Positions 24,225 through 34,891 of a DNA stretch of 64,000 nt are shown in pieces; the stretch's first letter is position 1, and each line of letters opens with the position of its first letter. The notes beneath the pieces are model-generated. The model was not told the DNA's origin and did not search any database. It saw only the letters and a program-made list of their open reading frames with translations. Origin of the DNA: Balanoglossus misakiensis (taxonomy: Eukaryota; Hemichordata); assembly GCA_040954595.2 (NCBI GenBank), contig CM082582.2, positions 6,758,001 to 6,822,000 of the forward strand, read 5' to 3'. Made by a program: the position numbers and the translations under genes.

Positions 24225-25706
24225 TTTGTTCGATGTGCTACTGGACGATTCTTCAGTCGACAAAGGAGTTATTTGGTAATAGAAAAATGTTCACGTACTA
24301 AAGGGAAGAAAAAAAGAATAACCAATGCAGAAAATATGCTTCAGGTCGGACTTTGGGTTCGCAAAGGATATGTATATCAGGTGCAGCCAACGAGTAGTGA
24401 CCTATAATCACAACAAACTGCTAGTTTATTTAAGGCTAGACATACAAGCTAACCGATTTTAAGTCCAGAGAAGGGTCATGAGTCAACCGTTCATAATTTG
24501 CCCTCGGATGGAAAAATATCCCATCTACTCTTCTGTACTTAAACATCGTTTTTACCCGCTTGTCTGTTTGGGTCTCTGCTGGAACTGTTGCGGTGTTTAG
24601 CGCCTATGCTCCATACTAATACTATGCCCTAAATTGCGATTTTTTATAGCACGGGTTGCTAAATTCCAACATACACCTACCTCCACGCCCGCACGAAAGC
24701 AACCTAGTTCCTTTACTGGACAATTCACCACGGCAACATTCAGATACGTGACAGAAATCAGACTTTAACCTCAACCTCAGCATTCTATGTTCACAGGTTC
24801 GTGCATAACATTGCTGGGGTTAGCAGTTCGAGGCGGCCACAGGTCACACCGTTGTGGTATGTTATATACAGAAATACCACCACTGTCTATGGCTCTATCT
24901 ATCACAGCATCCGACAAAATGCAATTGAGCAACGTAATTGCCACTGAGACTTACCTCAATGTCACCAATCGAATCCTTTAGGTCATATATCCATGACGTT
25001 GGGCGCACAAAAAGCGACAACCACCCACCAACTTGAAAACCCCACTACCACCGTGACGATGGTGGCCTCTTTGCATTTAAGGTCACTTTACTGACCTATA
25101 CGACTGATCGTGCATAACGACTGTATAGCTGAATGTAGGAACCACTGGCAGTGTAACATTTACCCAGGTGGACTATAGCTGTAAAGGCATCGGTCTCCAA
25201 TGCTAGCCAACTCCTCTGTCACTGCACTGAGTGGCGTGTGCATCTCTAAAGAAAAAGTTCGTATCTGATAAGTGCCACAGCTAAGTCCTCTGCAAGTTTT
25301 GTTTCCAAGAGATTAGCATTCACGCGGGGTTAACCCCCACAATAAAGTTGAGAGCTCAACATTGCATTATTGCAACACTATTTACTAAAAAATTTCTCTG
25401 TTTTTTGGAATATGATACCCATGCACTGCAGTTGGATAGTAAATACCAATAAGTACACATACTGGGTAAGTATTACATATAGAGTTAAAAAGTAAATATT
25501 TGGGCGGTACAGCTGCGACAATTGGAACATACCCCGTATACGTATCTAAGTTGCATGGTGTCTATAAGATTGTTATACAAAGCCAAAAATTTGTAAGTAG
25601 TTAAAAGGACACGTCTGTCAAGATGGGCACATCTAGATGGGACGGGGAAGACATAAATTTCAGCTATGTTGGTTCCGTCGGCAAATATGGCATAGGGTCG
25701 CACGAA

Positions 25707-26777
25707 TAAGGGAGCATTCGTTTTTTACAGGGAGGGGGGGGGCGGTGGAAATCAGGGGGGGGTTTACTTTTACAAAGCAGTTTTTAGGGGGGACAAATTT
25801 TATAATCAAGGGATTATAGGGACTGAAAGGGGGACTTGAAAACTTTGACGGCTAAATATTTATTTTGAGTCCACAAAAATGCAGTTTCGCGTCCTTTATT
25901 TTACAAAATTTTCTTACGTGGGAGGGGGACACCCCCTCCCACACCCACCCCCTCCATTCATCAATACCTTTCAATCATTTACTGGTTTATCTAGTGTCCC
26001 AGGTCAGGGGACTTGCCACCACCCCATGATAACTTTGAGCGGCGACGTTAATTTGCTTTTGCTGGGTTCATTAAAATGCAGCTTTCAGCTCTGTATTTTA
26101 TAAAATTTTCTTACGTCGTGGGAGGGGGACACCCCCTCCCAAACCCACCCCCTTCAATTCTCGGTTTACAATGTCTCCCAACACAGAATACTAATACTTA
26201 AAAAATAAAAACAATGTTCAGTAGACATGTACATGAACAGACATAAATTGACAACAGAGAAAAAGATGCTGAAAAAAGACAAACTGAAAATAGTTGAAGC
26301 GCACATTGGCCGGAAACTGTGTCAAACAACTCTGGAAAGTCTCAGAGTAAACCATGAGAGGGACAAAGAGGAGGATGAGCAGGAGGATGAAGAGGATGAC
26401 TTGGACGAGAACAGTGAACCAGAAGATGAACATGTAGTGATAGGTGAACTAGGTGATCCAGCGGAAAGTGACTCAGAAAGTGATAGCGGCGACACTGAAA
26501 ATGAACTCTTTCACGTAACAAGATCAGGCAGACAATGCACTACTTGGAAATCAAGGAACTAGGTTTCATGGTTGATTATGTGGTATGTCGAACATACACC
26601 AATATCTGACAAAGTTTGATAAGTTTAATCCGGTGGATAAACTTTTTTTTTTTTTTTTTTGGGGGGGGGGTCACATTTTAGAAAAGTAATTTCCAGGGGG
26701 GGTTGCCTTTTACATTTAGTCGGCGACTCAAATTCCACCGCCCCCCCCCCTCCCTGTAAAAAACGAATGCTCCCTAA
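25707..26777. mobile_element. 1,065-bp TIR DNA element with TAA target-site duplication, between genes A and B
   Basis: The element (25710-26774) begins GGGAGCATTCGTTTTTTACA and ends with its complement; terminal inverted repeats run about 38 bp through a G-rich tract to CGGTGG. TAA lies on both sides (25707-25709, 26775-26777). The homologous spot downstream of gene D (near 34487) reads GTCGCACGAAGTACGCACAT without an insertion, an empty site. Inside are two diverged direct copies (25876-25955 and 26073-26153), each with a hairpin GGGAGGGGG-ACA-CCCCCTCCC, and an acidic open frame. A 3-bp TAA duplication fits PIF/Harbinger-like elements, but no transposase is present, so the family is inference. 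Confidence 0.85.
26227..26562 (+). CDS. Acidic 111-residue open frame inside the TIR element
   Basis: An ATG-initiated frame with a lysine-rich N-terminus (KKMLKKDKLKIVEAHIGRKL), a Glu/Asp-rich centre (residues about 45-95), and a basic end (VTRSGRQCTTWKSRN). No DDE transposase motifs were seen. It could be a remnant of an element-encoded protein, a captured host exon, or chance. Function unknown. Confidence 0.35.
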   Translation: MYMNRHKLTTEKKMLKKDKLKIVEAHIGRKLCQTTLESLRVNHERDKEEDEQEDEEDDLDENSEPEDEHVVIGELGDPAESDSESDSGDTENELFHVTRSGRQCTTWKSRN

Positions 26778-27019
26778 CGCACATATCGGGTGATGTCATC
26801 CTCGAATGTGGATTGCTAAGTTTGCATGGATGACAAATCGTTTTCCGTCAAATTTATGAAGTTCCGTCGAAGTACGGAAAATTGCGATCATTGGTATCTA
26901 CACTGCGATTCTACATAAAATAGTAAGTATAACGTTAAGATTCTAATACGGAATTTTGCATTGTTATATTTGTCCAATTCTTTGCCACATTCTTATCCTC
27001 ATATGTAAATGATATATCA

Positions 27020-29272
27020 TCATTCTTTTCTAGCAATAGATGTTATGGTATAAAAAGAGAAAATAAATTCGTCCCCACTCCTGTCGCCCTTGTCTGTTAC
27101 AAACTTGAACACATCTTCAAAATATTCTTCTTTCTTGTCGTCGGGAATCCTGACAAGCTGTCCAACAAAAGCCTGGACCATTGCTGCAAGAGAATGGATA
27201 CATTGTGTATCGGATCACCAACTTAGCACGACTAACTTGCTAAGTTATGATAAACGTCGTCGCTATTTATATACGGTACACCAGAAGTTGCAAATTGTCG
27301 TAAAAAAGCCACTTTTAATAACACTGTGACGTTTACCTCTGGCATCGTCTGGCTTCAATGGAAATGCATTTGGACTGGCTGAACAGCTAATATCCTTGAA
27401 GCCAATTTCAGCCAATACTCTTTTGAAGTCATCACTGTTGCCATTGAAAGGGAAGTATTGCTGTTCATATCCCTGCAACGAAAAATTACTCGTTATTTTT
27501 GGTTCATGTGAAACTGTATGTTATTGGATATGTACTACTGTATTCTAAGTGGTCCGTGGAATAATAATTCTGGTATTTTTGCAAGCTCATATGAAAATGA
27601 GCATCCAGGATAAAATGCTCCCCATTTCCCCCCTAAGTTGATCGTATCTTCCAAAGTTTATCCCGTGCTGCTTCACAATCACTTGAAGTTCATATCAACC
27701 TCCGGAGAATTAACAGAAGATTTACTTTAGTCGTAAAAAGCCGACTGTTGTTTTAGTTGTGCGCGCGACAAAGTGGTACATGTATTTTAATAACCATCTG
27801 CAAAATAGTAAAAACTAACCGGACTACTTTCTATATGTAAACATTGATCGCCATCGCCACAGCTTGGTTATGATCGCCGAAACGTGGGGAATTTTCAACA
27901 TTCTGGCACGTTATTGTATTATCCTTCCTAACTTTTGTCAGAATAACAAAACATTAAGTTGTCAGTATGTTTGGGAACCTCGAAATTTACGAAAAGCTCT
28001 CGCTATCGCAGTGTTCATGCGTATTGCTGATGCGACCTCGCGACCTGAGCGATGAACTGACCCAACATGCCCTTACTTTGCATAATAAAGGATGCGTAAA
28101 TTTGCCCAATCAACGACCTTCTCTGGGGTGCATAGTCTCTGCCGCATCACTGTACTGAAAATCAAAACGCCATGATCGAAATTTCCATTTTCGTCAAATA
28201 ATCCGAGGAACATATGCATTAATAGCAGAATTTCATGACAACTTACGTATAGCACATATGGCGCGCAGAGGTAACGAAGTTCTGTCATATGGTATGAAAA
28301 TGCTTTATATTAGTTGAGGATCCCGAGCTCCATTCAAAATATTTAACATGCACATAAACGGTGTAAACAGTGAACGGTGAGTTCAGTGTTCAAAATACTT
28401 TGATTTTGAAACTTCCATTAGGAATCAGTGGCCGTTCCACAACCAGATAATATGAACCTTGATATTACCTCCATGTATTTTCTCCATTTGGGATGTTCAA
28501 TGTATTCACCAATGTCCGCGATCGTATCAATCACATCAGGGTTTACTCCTGTAATATTCAGATAGCACTGCCCACCGGGTTTCAAACTCTTATATATACC
28601 CTGCAGTGGTGTCTTGTGGTCAGGCATCCAGTGCAAGGCATAGTAAGCAAGGACCTTATCAAACGAGTTGGTGTACTCCTCAAACGTTGTCAGCTTGATA
28701 GCATCACCGAGTTTGTATGTGATGTTTTCTGCTGAAAACTTCTCCTTGGCTTCTACGATCATCTTCGGTGAGATATCAAAAGCTGTGCATTATGGAAAGG
28801 ACACGGAAACTGAGAAACTCGATCGTAACCGTCCCCTTATTTACAAAATGTAGAAACGGAGAGAGATAATGGCTCACTACAAGTACAGATGTGTCAGTAG
28901 TAACAACTATTCATTTTTAAAAGAAATTAGTGCAACGTCGATAGCTGATGTAATATTAGAAGTGTTAATTAGAATGCCACGCTCAAATGTAACCAGCCTT
29001 TCCCAGCACGGTAAACGCTTACATTACAGGGTCTGAAAACAACTCTTCTATACATGCGCCGTTTTGAAGTCGTGAACTTGGGATAAGCAACGCTCACCTG
29101 TTACTGATCTCACTTGTTCAGCGACAAGTTTCGTCAGCGTACCGGGCCCACATGCAACATCTAGTAGATTGTCATTCTTGTCAAGGGTCATGTCCTTGGA
29201 GATTGCTTCTATGCTGGCTAGTGCAACCTTATATCTTTGAGTAGAATAGTGCTTTAAATTGGTGTCGTTCAT
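27020..29272 (-). CDS. JHAMT-like class I SAM-dependent methyltransferase, copy B
   Basis: Coding exons are 29272-29098, 28782-28469, 27472-27337 and 27183-27020 (262 residues, phases 1, 0, 1 as in the other copies). Motifs in order: LLDVACGPGTLT (motif I), FDISPKMIVEAKEKF, YKLGDAIKL, YALHWMPD, KSLKPGGQCYLNI, then the C-terminal GYEQQYFPFNGN and FKFVTDKG blocks. The HW-(V/M)-x-D and LKPGG signatures are those of juvenile hormone acid methyltransferases, but the ligand cannot be read from sequence. The 5' untranslated part starts at acceptor 29359; the noncoding first exon ends at donor 29849. Intron 2 is lengthened to about 1 kb by DNA absent from A and C. Confidence 0.92.
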
Positions 29273-29848
29273 TATGTCAAATGTACTACTACCGTTATAT
29301 ATATAAGATTCTCCAGTCCACGAATGATGACATTTGATAATGGATAATGTGTTCGGGTACTAAAATCAAAACAGAATAATCATTGTAAGAAGCACTTTGG
29401 CAGCTTTAAGTCGAACGAACTCAGCCACGACGAGGTCGAGTGTTGGTCACGTAGGTTATTTTTACCCTTTGTAGTTTGCAACCCTTTCGTCTGTCTGACC
29501 ACCTTCAATGCAATTTGCATATTTCTAGCAGCTCTGAAATCAGGTCACTGCTTTCGTCAACAATTTAGCCCTTTTTAGGGCAGGAAATGCAGGAAATGAG
29601 CATGAACTTGTGTTAACACTCAACATACCTGCTGTCTATGATGGCAAACAAGCTTTTAACTGACATTATTACATAAAAGATCACAAAATTTCCCAGCACC
29701 CCAAAACATATACCGGTAAAACCCCAGCAGCTTTTCCCAGCCCATTTTTTTAAAATCAGCAAAATTCACGAAATGGTCAAAGCGTTTCAACAATCAGAAG
29801 GGATGCATTAACAATTGGTCGACTGGCCTCTTTTTGTAAAATGCTTAC

Positions 29849-30455
29849 CTTATCCTATTCTATAGTGTCAAGAAATCGCCCTGTCGATAGCCGGCGACGC
29901 CATACACATACCGTCCACTTCGAATAGGCTTGTCTAGATATATGCGCATGCGCAAATAAAAACAATCGCAATGTACAGATCAAGCATTCAAGGAACTAAA
30001 TGACAGGACAACATCTGTTAAAGGGACAGACTCGCTCTCTTTTGACTTTTTCGGTCGATTGTGTTTTATAGTGACTGTTTGACTTGTTGAATCATGCTTG
30101 GTCAGCTGTAAACATACTCTACTATGCTTGTAGGCAGACCAGATTAAACATTCTAGGAAAAGTTTGGTTAGCCTATTAGGTACATGTACCTCCAAACGAG
30201 TCATGCCTGAATATACACTGTTACATACAGTTTGTACAGGCGGAGCATTTCATATAGACAAGAATTACATATTTTGTGGCAATATTTATTTGCTATGGCT
30301 AAACAAGTGTCCGATCCTCGAAGTAGGTATATGGTCAAGAGGGCACTAAAGAAATCCTTTCTGTGCATGCAGCAAAAGGGATACATTTCTTACACTTGAA
30401 ATTATGAATCATCATTATTTTGTACACTGAGAGACTTTATGCAAGGATTCAATGC
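29849..30455 (-). promoter_or_regulatory. Noncoding first exon and 5' flank of gene B, homologous to gene C
   Basis: The exon ends at a GATAAG|GTAAGC donor (29849). Upstream homology with gene C continues through AGGCTTGTCTA, the GCATGCGCAAATAAA element, and on to TTGTACACTGAGA and ACTTTATGCAAG (to about 30455; in C to about 33577). No recognisable coding sequence. The transcription start was not pinned down. Confidence 0.5.
29943..29954. promoter_or_regulatory. NRF-1-type palindrome in the promoter of gene B
   Basis: TGCGCATGCGCA is a perfect NRF-1 consensus site about 95 bp upstream of the noncoding-exon donor (29849). The same element in the same context occurs upstream of gene C (33176-33184). 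Confidence 0.55.
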
Positions 30456-30630
30456 TTTCTAGATAAAAAGCAAAATCTGCACTGGAATATGCCCTGCAGA
30501 GTTCTACAGATTCTATACAAAAAGAAAGTAAAACGTTAAGATTCTAACACGGAGTTTTGCAATGTGTTATTTTTGTTCAGTTGTTTGCCACATACATGTC
30601 CTCACATTCCAATGATATATTTGACCATCA

Positions 30631-32061
30631 TTATTTTCTTGCAATAGCTGTTATGGCATAAATTGAGATGATGTATTCGTCCCCATTCTTCTCGCCCTTG
30701 CCAGTGACAAACTTGAATACATCTTCCAAATATTCTCCTTTCTTGTCTTCGGGAATCCTGACAAGCTGTCCAACAAAACTCTGTGTCAATCCTACAAGAG
30801 AATTGATTGTTTTATTGGATCATCAAAGTACAAACAAACTTGTTAAGTTATGACAAACGTCGTCGCTAATCACACCAGAAGTTGCAAATTGACAAAAACA
30901 CTCTTTGAACATGACTGTGGTGTTTACCTCTGGCATCGTCTGGCTTCAACGAAAATGCACTTGGACTGGCTGTACAGTTGATATCCTTGAAGCCAATTTC
31001 AGTCATTATTTTTTTTAAATCATCACAATTGCCATTGAAAGGGAAGTATTGATGTTCATACCCCTGCAAGGAAAAATTAATTGACATTTTCGGTGCGTGT
31101 GAAACTTTATGGTGTGGCAGGTAATTGAAGCATACAATGACAATGACAAAGATATAAGGAAGAAACTTCATGTGGGTGTTAACCAAATCCACAGATGAGT
31201 CTGTTAGAATAACTAATCGTGTGTCCATGCATTTCAACCATTTATTTTGATATGCTGAAATATGACAATATTAGTATAACATCTTTTAAACTCAAAAAAT
31301 ATCAGTAACCTTCATATTATACCTGCATATATTTTATCCACTTCGGATGTTCTGCGTATTCGGCAATAACTCCCACCGTATCAATCACATCAGGGTTCAC
31401 TCCGGCAGTGTTCACATAACATTGCCCGCCAGGCTTCAAACTCTTATATATACCCTGCAGTGGCGTCCTGAGGTCAGGCATCCAGTGCAAGGCATAGTAA
31501 GCAAGGGCCTTATCAAACGAGTTGCTGTACTCCTCAAACGTTGTCAGCTTGATAGCATCACCGAGTTTGTATGTGATGTTTTCTGCTGAAAACTTCTCCT
31601 TGGCTTCTTCGATCATCTTCGGTGAGATATCAAAAGCTGTGCAATGGGACATGACACAGACGCGAATAAACAAGATCAAAACGCCCCCTTATTTTCAACA
31701 TAGAAGTGGTCGGAAAGCTATGGTATATATTTGAAAAGCGTCAATGATTCCTTTCGATAATAAAAACGTGTACGCTTGCTCACAGGTAGTTGATCGCAAT
31801 TTGTTCTGAAACTATGATTTTTATGCACTAAACTCTTCTACACTTGAATTATGACATCGTGACTTTGGGATAAGCAAACAACTAACCTGTTACCGATTTC
31901 ACTCGTTCAGCGACAAGTTTCGTCAGCGTACCGGGCCCACATGCAACATCAAGTAGATTGTCACTCTTGTCAAGGGTCATGTCCTTGGCAATTTCGTCAA
32001 TGCTGGCTAGTGCCAATTGGTATCGGACAGGAGCATATCCCTTTAAATTTGTAAAATTCAT
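30631..32061 (-). CDS. JHAMT-like class I SAM-dependent methyltransferase, copy C
   Basis: Coding exons are 32061-31887, 31636-31323, 31063-30928 and 30791-30631 (261 residues, phases 1, 0, 1). Motif I is LLDVACGPGTLT; FDISPKMIEEAKEKF, YKLGDAIKL, YALHWMPD and KSLKPGGQCYVN follow, then GYEHQYFPFNGN and FKFVTGKG. It has the most compact introns 2 and 3 of a complete copy. A 5' acceptor at 32144 and first-exon donor at 33094 are conserved with B and D. The frame continues upstream to an ATG at 32223, but that ATG lies beyond the acceptor in the 5' intron, so the start at 32061 (aligned with the other copies) was chosen. Confidence 0.92.
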
Positions 32062-33175
32062 TCCGTCGAATGGACTACCTGTACTATAAGATTCTTCAGT
32101 CGACGAATGATGACGTTTGATAATGGCTAATATGTTCAGGTATACTAAAATGAAAACAGAATAATCTTCATAGGAAACATTTGCCAGCTTTAAAAACAAC
32201 GTGCGTACAAAAAGCACTGTCATGTAAAAGTTAAACGAAGGTCATGTCTAAGTGTGTATGGTTCTTGACACAAAAAGTAAAATGCAAAGTGAGGTGCATA
32301 AGAAGCACCAAGATGCCGGTCATTGGTGTGTTTATTTCGTAACTCATTTCATATGCTTAGTTAGGCCAAATTAAAGTGTAAACGGTTACAGCTTAGGAGC
32401 CTTTAAGTGTAACGACCCCAGCCACGCGACAAGGCCGTGTCGTATTTAGGTCACGAAGGTTGGTCTGCATAGGCTTTTAATAGTAGCCCAACTATAGGTC
32501 ATCGCGTTCGTCAATAATTTGGCCTTTGTAACTAACATATTACAGACAATGAACACAAAACTATATACCCAGCACCCTTTCCCTATTTAAACATGCTGGA
32601 CCATAGAAAATAGATTTGCATGTAAAGGGTGGGCCATTTGAAATCCTGACCTGGGTTGGAAGAGTGATTGATCATTTGTTGTTATTTTGTTTTTATCAGA
32701 CCAAGTGGGCATAATTATTTCCACGTTCTGAATTGTGGCAACTTTTTAGCGTCTTTTTGGGGTCTCTTTTCACAAAAAATGTGTAGAGTCATTGGCCCAC
32801 ATGAAATGTCTTACGTTCGATAATACATGTAGGCCTATGTCGGAACAATTTGTACATACGTAATATGAGAGCTAATTTAAAGAGCTACCTTTAAAGAACG
32901 CGTTTTTAGAGAGGGGTGATCATTTTGACACTACATTTGTATACCCGCTGCGGATAGACGAAGCACTGGCGTGGCAGCGTTTCCCCACCCGATTTTTTTA
33001 AATGCATGAAATAATCTGAGAAATTCCTATTATAGAAACTAGTCAACAATCCGGAGGGTTGCATAAGCAATAGGGAGTAAATGCATATCTTACCCCTTTT
33101 CTGGAGTCGAGAAACGACCTTGTGATCACCTACCAACACCCCGCACAGGTACACAGGCTTGTCTATATAGGAACA

Positions 33176-33184
33176 CGCATGCGC
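33176..33184. promoter_or_regulatory. NRF-1-type element in the promoter of gene C
   Basis: CGCATGCGC followed by AAATAAA, in the same sequence context as the perfect palindrome upstream of gene B. The corresponding place upstream of D reads TGCGCAA only, so the site appears eroded there. Confidence 0.5.
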
Positions 33185-33577
33185 AAATAAAGTATATAGC
33201 AATATGTCGGTCAGACACCAAAAGGAACGAAAAGACACTACATATGCAGACTAAATATAAAAGTGAATGAAAGATTTACAGTTACCTTAAAATCAAGAGA
33301 ATCATTGACAGTGGAGGGAATTGTCCGAATGCACTTTGTTACATAATGTTTAGGTCACACTCGGGGCGTTGTGTATTGCGAAGCCTTTCATATATACACA
33401 TACACATGTATAAGGATAATCGCTTTTACATTTGCTTTGGGCAAACAAGTGATCTTAAAGTAGGCATTATGTCTAGAGGTCACTGACAGAATTATTTTTC
33501 AACGTACAGCAAACAGGGATAAATTTCCGCAGTTATGATACATCATTATATTGTACACTGAGAAACTTTATGCAAGT

Positions 33578-34400
33578 ATGCTTATTTCATGTGTTATTGA
33601 TATCACAGAAAGGTAAAACGGGTGAATTTGCACACATTCAGAGAAGTACTGACCAAAGTGAGTCTATCAAATTGTTCCTCCCATATCATTCGGGTTTGAA
33701 AGCCACTTTACGTCTTCAGGTGAAAATATTGTTCTTTTTACAGGGCAGAGGATTCACACAGAGCAGAGTACACATTCCTTACACCAGATGACTTTGTCAA
33801 GCGACGTTTATTCGGTTTGTTTCGTTTCAGAATTATAGTAATCGGATCTATTACAAAAAGCAGATAGATAGCGAGACTTACAACATGTAAAAGACCCACT
33901 TCTGCTCGATAATATTTGCATCACCCATATCACACTATTGGTGTTGCATCAACACAGTATGTAATAAGTAACCCAACATGCAACATGCTAACCAAAATTA
34001 CAATGACGCCTAGGCCTATGTAATGAGGCTTAGCCAAACCTGTAATAAAAGTTAAACTCTATATGTAATAGTATCTCAATATGTAATCAAATTTAATAAT
34101 GATTAGATAATAAAACAACACCCTATATGCATAAAAGAAAATGTAACCCAATATTGTAATACAATTTATTTCAATAACTAACTCTCCGTACCCATTGTCT
34201 TATATATATAGACTTTTACCCCGAATCATTGAATATAACTTAAATGTTGTAATATATCTTAAAATTTACAGTGAATGTTCCTATGGTCGGTGTTGGCAAG
34301 TAATGGTCGGATAGGATGACGTTTCTGGAGACGATTGCTTGAGAATGACCCACGTAAAGCCACTTTTTGGACGCTCGAAGGTTCGGCAATTGATCTGTTT
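33578..34400. other. Spacer between the 5' flank of gene C and the 3' flank of gene D
   Basis: No gene recognised. At 33950-34170 a very AT-rich stretch repeats degenerate TGTAAT/ATGTAA units every 20-30 bases. Confidence 0.5.
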
Positions 34401-34619
34401 TCAAGTAAGCTATATCAAAGAGACGTGTTGAGATGAGGCGGGAAAGATTTCAGTTCTATTGGCTCCGTGAGCAAATATGGTCGCACGAAGTACGCACATA
34501 TCGGATGACGTCATCTTCGAATGTGGATTGTTTTGTATGGATAACTAACAATTTTCCGTTATATTTGTGAAAGTCCTTTGTAATACGGAAAACGGCGACA
34601 ATTGGAATCAACACTGAGT

Positions 34620-34890
34620 TTTACAGATTCTATTCAAAATATTACCTTAAGATTCTTATACGGAATTTAGAAATGTTATTTTTGTTCATTTGTTTGTCCC
34701 ATGAATGTTCTCATATTCCAATGATATATTTAAGCAATAAACCCCGCCGTGGGCGGGTATACACGATCCTGTATACACGATTCTGACAAAGTGGTGTATA
34801 TAACGTTAAAATTGTAAGTTTCATTTTGAAATGTTATGTTTATACTTAATTGTTAACGTTTGTCCTCATATTTCAATGATATATTTGACA
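34620..34890. repeat. Local duplication of the 3' flank of gene D
   Basis: The block carrying TTATTTTTGTTCATTTG, CTCATATTCCAATGATATAT appears at 34620-34735. It recurs in diverged form at 34795-34890 (AATGTTATGTTTATACTTAA, CTCATATTTCAATGATATAT). Gene B has one copy of this block (26925-27020). Confidence 0.65.
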
Positions 34891-34891
34891 A

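Noticed and set aside
24225-24263. Upstream extension of gene A to codon 24263
   Set aside because: That codon is TTG, not ATG; the first ATG is at 24224 and aligns with the other copies.
32062-32223. Longer N-terminus for gene C from the upstream ATG at 32223, adding a hydrophobic stretch
   Set aside because: A splice acceptor conserved with B and D lies at 32144, so the upstream ATG falls in the 5' intron; the start at 32061 aligns with the other copies.
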